This document shows positions 7,571 to 10,749 of a DNA stretch of 10,749 nt, piece after piece. This stretch comes from Anaerolineae bacterium. Its GTDB lineage: Bacteria; Chloroflexota; Anaerolineae; Anaerolineales; Villigracilaceae. The notes below the pieces were generated by a model that saw only the letters and a program-made list of their open reading frames with translations, was not told where the DNA came from and searched no databases. Positions within the stretch are counted from its first letter, which is position 1, and every line of letters begins with the position of its first letter. Where the stretch lies: contig DNDO01000031.1 of NCBI GenBank assembly GCA_003484265.1, positions 9,210 through 19,958 on the forward strand, written 5' to 3'. The translations under genes and the position numbers were made by a program.

Positions 7571-8075
7571 ACCTGTCATTGAACTGGTGCGCGGGCTTGG
7601 CACCACGATCAAAATGATGTTCGAAAAGCCCGTAACGTTTCAATACCCCGAACAAAAGCGGGAGGTGCGTCCGCGCTTCCGTGGGCGTCATGTGCTGAAG
7701 CGCTACGACAATGGTCTCGAAAAATGCATAGGATGTTCGCTGTGCGCCGCCGCCTGCCCCGCAGATGCGATTTTTGTAGAATCATCCGAGAATACGGACG
7801 AGAAACGCTTTTCTCCAGGAGAAAGGTATGCCTCCACGTACGAGATCAATATGCTCCGGTGCATCTATTGTGGCTACTGCGAAGATGCCTGTCCCACCGA
7901 AGCTATCGTGCTCGGTGACAATTACGAGCTTTCCTTCTATGACCGCCGCTCTGCCATCTACACCAAGGAATCGCTTCTGGAACCCGTCCCCACTGTGGAT
8001 ATGACCACTCCGCGCAAAGTGGAGCCTAACGTGTACAAACGCTCGGTGCCTGAGATGAAAGACCCGCAGAAATGA
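7557..8075 (+). CDS. nuoI: NADH-quinone oxidoreductase subunit I (NuoI)
   Basis: NuoI (TYKY subunit) is an 8Fe-ferredoxin that bridges NuoG to NuoB at the foot of the peripheral arm, through clusters N6a and N6b. The 172 residues show an amphipathic N-terminus (about 1-30) that would lie on the membrane, the conserved RPRFRGRHVLKRYDNG segment (38-53), and two ferredoxin motifs. The first is C57, C60, C63 with C67 (CIGCSLCAAACP) and the second is C102, C105, C108 with C112 (CIYCGYCEDACP). After these come the usual ELSFYDR and a polar tail. All eight ligands are present. nuoI is the last gene before the second intergenic repeat, so in this operon the peripheral-arm genes and nuoH stand on one side of that repeat and nuoJKL on the other. 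Confidence 0.98.
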   Translation: MSVFEPVIELVRGLGTTIKMMFEKPVTFQYPEQKREVRPRFRGRHVLKRYDNGLEKCIGCSLCAAACPADAIFVESSENTDEKRFSPGERYASTYEINMLRCIYCGYCEDACPTEAIVLGDNYELSFYDRRSAIYTKESLLEPVPTVDMTTPRKVEPNVYKRSVPEMKDPQK

Positions 8076-8147
8076 TGATTTTAGATTTACGATTTTGGAT
8101 TTCCGATTGCTCGAAGATCGCCAATCGAAAATCGTAAATGGAGAATT
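8076..8147. repeat. nuoI-nuoJ intergenic heptad repeat with fold-back palindrome
   Basis: Directly after the nuoI stop, five consecutive heptads of the pattern GATTTNN run from 8077 to 8111: GATTTTA, GATTTAC, GATTTTG, GATTTCC and GATTGCT. The complementary strand of the same pattern follows. ATTTACGATTTT (8085-8096) pairs perfectly with AAAATCGTAAAT (8128-8139), and CGATTG (8104-8109) with CAATCG (8122-8127), leaving a 12-nt loop and a 7-nt bulge on the 5' side. No T-run follows, so it is not a typical terminator. The nuoJ ribosome site GGAG (8140-8143) begins right after the stem and is only 4 nt from the ATG. It resembles heptanucleotide tandem repeats known from cyanobacteria and, as I recall, similar sequences in Chloroflexota. 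Confidence 0.75.
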
Positions 8148-8672
8148 ATGACACTCGATTTGATATTATTTCTCGTTCTAGCATTAGTAGCCATAGCGAC
8201 CGCACTTGGCATGTTGATCAGCCGTAATGCGGTGTATTCAGCGTTGTTCCTTGTGCTGAACTTTGTCACTGTGGCGGTTTTCTATCTCTTGCTCGGCGCG
8301 CCGTTCATTGCCATGGCGCAGATTACCGTTTATGCGGGCGCAATCATGGTCTTGTTCCTGTTCGTTATCATGTTGCTTGGCGCAGAAAAACTCGCTCCCG
8401 CGCAGGTATTGCCGTGGCAGAGACCGCTGGCAGCGGCGCTTGCTTTCATCCTTGTTGCCGAAGCGACCTATCTTCTCGTCACGCGCGCACGCCCAACGGG
8501 AGATGTTTTGCCTCCCAGCGAAGCGGTCAACACGATGGATAACATCCGTCAATTGGGCATCGAACTATTCAACCAATATCTACTGCCGTTTGAAGTAACC
8601 TCCATTTTGCTGTTGGTTGCCATGGTGGGCGCCATCGTCCTGACCAATAGGCAGAAAAGGGAGCGCAAATAA
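8148..8672 (+). CDS. nuoJ: NADH-quinone oxidoreductase subunit J (NuoJ)
   Basis: NuoJ (ND6) is a membrane subunit whose third helix takes part in the conformational coupling between quinone reduction and proton pumping. The 174 residues show about five hydrophobic segments: roughly 4-22, 27-49, 54-78, 92-112 and 146-166. The conserved third-helix sequence AQITVYAGAIMVLFLFVIML (57-76) includes Y62 and the glycine where this helix bends. A loop of about 30 polar residues (114-144) lies before the last helix, FEVTSILLLVAMVGAIVL. The start at 8148 follows GGAG with a short 4-nt spacing immediately after the upstream hairpin. The stop overlaps the nuoK start by one base (TAATG). The length is typical of the family. 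Confidence 0.95.
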   Translation: MTLDLILFLVLALVAIATALGMLISRNAVYSALFLVLNFVTVAVFYLLLGAPFIAMAQITVYAGAIMVLFLFVIMLLGAEKLAPAQVLPWQRPLAAALAFILVAEATYLLVTRARPTGDVLPPSEAVNTMDNIRQLGIELFNQYLLPFEVTSILLLVAMVGAIVLTNRQKRERK

Positions 8673-8974
8673 TGATCCCTGTCGAGTATTACATTATTCT
8701 TTCCGCTATTTTATTTGCCATCGGCGTTTTGGGCGTCCTCATCCGCCGTAACGCGTTAATTATTTTTATGTCCATTGAGTTGATGTTGAACGCGGCAAAC
8801 CTTGCCATCGTTGCGTTCAGCAGTGTCATCCAAAGTTTCAGCGGGCAGATCTTCGTTTTCTTTGTCATTGCGGTCGCCGCGGCGGAGGTTGCCGTGGGTC
8901 TGGCGTTGATCGTCGAGATATTCAAATCCAAACAAAGCATCGATGTGGACCAGATCAGCGGTTTGAAGGGATAG
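8672..8974 (+). CDS. nuoK: NADH-quinone oxidoreductase subunit K (NuoK)
   Basis: NuoK (ND4L, MrpC-like) is a small three-helix membrane subunit in the central proton channel region between NuoJ/NuoA and NuoN. The 100 residues have helices near 6-24, 29-50 and 59-85. The two buried glutamates essential in E. coli, E36 (in MSIELMLNAANL) and E72 (in AAAEVAVGLAL), are present at the same positions, which also supports the start. AAGGGAG (8657-8663) gives a good ribosome site with 8 nt spacing, inside nuoJ. The start overlaps the nuoJ stop as TAATG, and nuoL follows after 2 nt. Confidence 0.97.
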   Translation: MIPVEYYIILSAILFAIGVLGVLIRRNALIIFMSIELMLNAANLAIVAFSSVIQSFSGQIFVFFVIAVAAAEVAVGLALIVEIFKSKQSIDVDQISGLKG

Positions 8975-8976
8975 GT

Positions 8977-10749
8977 ATGTTTTTAAGCGAAGCAGCAACT
9001 CCTTCAGGTTTATTTCTCCTTGCACCCTGGCTGGTGTTTTTCCCTGTCATTGGTTTGCTTGTCAATATTATCTTCGGTCACAGGTTTAGTGAAAAGGTAA
9101 TAGGCACTGTTGCCAGCCTAGCCTCGGGCGCGGCGTTCATCGTCAGCGTGCTGTTGGCTTGGGCAGTTGCATCTGGTCACGGCGAGGCAGTGAGCGTTCC
9201 TTTCGCGGAGTGGATCCATATCGGCACGCTCGAACTCGATTGGACGTTCCGAGTTGACACGTTATCCACCACGATGATGCTGGTCGTCTCGGGTGTCGGG
9301 ACGTTGATCCACATCTATGCGATCGGGTACATGCACGAGGACGTGCGTTTCAAACATGACGTGGGCCGGTTCCGCCGTTTCTTCATTTTTCTCAACCTGT
9401 TCATCGCCTCCATGATGATCCTTGTAAGCGGCGATAATTATTTAATGCTGTTCGTCGGCTGGGAAGGCGTGGGGCTGTGCTCCTTCCTGTTGATCGGCTT
9501 TTGGTACGAGATGGATACGCTTGCGCGTCCGTCGTGGGCAAACTCGGACGCCGCCAAAAAAGCTTTCATTGCCAACCGTGTTGGTGACTTTGGTTTCCTG
9601 ATCGCGGGCTTCATTATGTTCTGGGCATTCGGCAGTTTTCAATTCGATGAAGTGTTTGAAGCCGCTCATCACGCTGCCCCTGGAGTTATCGTTGCGATCA
9701 CCTTGTTCATGCTGGTGGGTGTAGCGGGGAAGTCCGCGCAGATACCGTTGTACGTCTGGCTGCCGGACGCGATGGCAGGTCCGACGCCTGTCTCTGCGCT
9801 GATTCATGCAGCGACGATGGTGACGGCTGGTGTGTATCTAGTCACGCGCTCGGCTGAGTTATACATGCTCGTGCCGCAGGCGCAATACATCGTTGCGATT
9901 GTCGGTGCGGTGACTGCACTCTTCGCCGCGACGATCGCTGTCGGTCAATATGACATCAAGAAAGTGCTTGCTTACTCGACCATCTCACAACTCGGTTTCA
10001 TGGTTGCGGCGGTCGGCATGGGTGCGTTTGTGGCGGGGATGTTCCATCTCATTACACACGCTTTCTTCAAGGCTTTGTTGTTCCTTTCAGCGGGTTCGGT
10101 TATTCTGGGCGTCGAACGTGGACATCATCATGCCGCGCATCACCACGATGAAAAACCAAAGAAGAAAAGTAAGAAGGAAGAACACCACGAAGATGACCAT
10201 GAGGCGTTTGACCCCGGCGACATGCGGAACATGGGCGGGATGCGCAAGACCATGCCGGTCACGTTCTGGCTGTATATGATCGGAACAGTAGCTTTGGCTG
10301 GTTTACCTCCGTTTGCGGGTTTCTGGTCGAAGGATGAAATTCTTCTCGATGCCAGTTTACACAATCCAACTGTCTATTGGTTGCTGACCGCTGCCGCATT
10401 CCTGACAGCCTTCTACATGGGACGCCAAGTCTGGATGGTCTTCTTCGGTGAAGCGCGGCATGAAGCCTCCGCACACGCGGAGGAAAGCCCGAATGTAATG
10501 ACTATCCCGCTAATGGTGTTGGCGGTACTGTCCGTGTTGGGCGGAGCGCTAAACCTGCCGTTCAAAGGTTTCCATCAACTGGGTCACTGGTTGGAATACA
10601 CACTGCATGAAGTGGAAGTGCTCGGGTTCGATGCCGGGGTTGCTGGTATCTCGACAGTTCTCGCTTTACTTGCCATCCTGATCTCCTGGTTTATTTACGG
10701 ACGCAATCCGCTCAAGGCTGGGCAGATCGACCCCTTGAAGAAACCGCTA
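8977..10749 (+). CDS. nuoL: NADH-quinone oxidoreductase subunit L (NuoL), 3'-truncated
   Basis: NuoL (ND5) is the distal antiporter-like proton-pumping subunit. The frame is open from ATG 8977 to the window end (591 codons, no stop), and I translated it throughout without finding a frameshift. AAGGG at 8966-8970 supports the start. Key residues are E163 in LFVGWEGVGLCSFLL, K252 in VAGKSAQIPLYVWLPDAMAG, H357, H361 and K365 in FHLITHAFFKALLFLSAG, and K452 in FWSKDEIL. These correspond to the Glu/Lys/His proton path of the family (E144, K229, K342 and K399 in E. coli). Between FLSAGSVILGVE and DMRNMGGMRK lies an expanded polar loop (382-411) with nine His, six Lys and seven acidic residues. The end of the protein, including the long lateral helix and the last membrane helix, is outside the window. 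Confidence 0.97.
   Translation, partial: MFLSEAATPSGLFLLAPWLVFFPVIGLLVNIIFGHRFSEKVIGTVASLASGAAFIVSVLLAWAVASGHGEAVSVPFAEWIHIGTLELDWTFRVDTLSTTMMLVVSGVGTLIHIYAIGYMHEDVRFKHDVGRFRRFFIFLNLFIASMMILVSGDNYLMLFVGWEGVGLCSFLLIGFWYEMDTLARPSWANSDAAKKAFIANRVGDFGFLIAGFIMFWAFGSFQFDEVFEAAHHAAPGVIVAITLFMLVGVAGKSAQIPLYVWLPDAMAGPTPVSALIHAATMVTAGVYLVTRSAELYMLVPQAQYIVAIVGAVTALFAATIAVGQYDIKKVLAYSTISQLGFMVAAVGMGAFVAGMFHLITHAFFKALLFLSAGSVILGVERGHHHAAHHHDEKPKKKSKKEEHHEDDHEAFDPGDMRNMGGMRKTMPVTFWLYMIGTVALAGLPPFAGFWSKDEILLDASLHNPTVYWLLTAAAFLTAFYMGRQVWMVFFGEARHEASAHAEESPNVMTIPLMVLAVLSVLGGALNLPFKGFHQLGHWLEYTLHEVEVLGFDAGVAGISTVLALLAILISWFIYGRNPLKAGQIDPLKKPL

Noticed and set aside
8077..8139. CRISPR-like or terminator reading of the repeated GATTT units.
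   Set aside because: The units are 7 nt with no spacers, and the stem is followed by GGAGAATT and the nuoJ start rather than a T-run.
9950..10279. Second + strand open frame (109 codons) inside nuoL.
   Set aside because: It is a different frame of the NuoL coding region; the NuoL frame stays open and conserved throughout, so this is a shadow, not a nested gene.
8977..10749. Possible frameshift or pseudogene in nuoL, because of the unusual low-complexity loop.
   Set aside because: Codon-by-codon reading is open to the window end, and the conserved NuoL motifs resume in the same frame directly after the loop.
1..10749. An undescribed system, mobile island or accessory cargo within the window.
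   Set aside because: Every coding stretch is a recognised complex I subunit in standard order, and the only two gaps total 166 nt and are repeats.

Overview
The window is one uninterrupted stretch of a respiratory complex I (NADH:quinone oxidoreductase, nuo) operon. All genes are on the + strand, in the order nuoB (5' end cut off), nuoC, nuoD, nuoE, nuoF, nuoG, nuoH, nuoI, nuoJ, nuoK, nuoL (3' end cut off). Each call rests on family motifs read directly from the translation. No gene in the window falls outside complex I, and I see no mobile element, RNA gene, CRISPR array or defence system.

Organism: a bacterium of moderate GC (about half, by eye). Several features point to Chloroflexota, most likely an Anaerolineae-type lineage. 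NuoC and NuoD are separate genes. The wording of the NuoG iron-sulfur region and its cluster spacing are Thermus/Chloroflexi-like. NuoH has an extra C-terminal membrane segment, and the intergenic gaps hold palindromic and heptameric dispersed repeats. This assignment comes from remembered protein resemblance and was not searched.

Layout: 1-411 is nuoB (N2 cluster). 412-505 is a gap holding an imperfect palindromic repeat. 506-8075 runs nuoC to nuoI with genes 2 nt apart or overlapping by 1 to 14 nt. It encodes the connecting module (C, D, I), the NADH-dehydrogenase module (E, F, G) and the membrane quinone-site subunit H. 8076-8147 is a second gap holding a heptad repeat that folds back on itself. 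8148-10749 is nuoJ, nuoK and nuoL, the start of the proton-pumping membrane arm.

How it works together: NuoE/F/G take electrons from NADH through FMN and a chain of Fe-S clusters. NuoI and NuoB pass them to quinone at the NuoD/NuoB/NuoH pocket. NuoH/J/K/L carry the coupling and pumping machinery. The presence of nuoE, nuoF and nuoG shows an NADH-using 14-subunit type rather than the 11-subunit form; nuoA, nuoM and nuoN would lie outside the window. All cluster-ligating cysteines and the main quinone and proton-path residues I could check are present, so this looks like a functional complex I. The unusual points are modest: the two intergenic repeats, a His/Lys/acid-rich loop in NuoL, an extra NuoH helix, a retained N7 cluster site in NuoG, and spare cysteines in NuoB and NuoF. 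I did not find a new biological system here.
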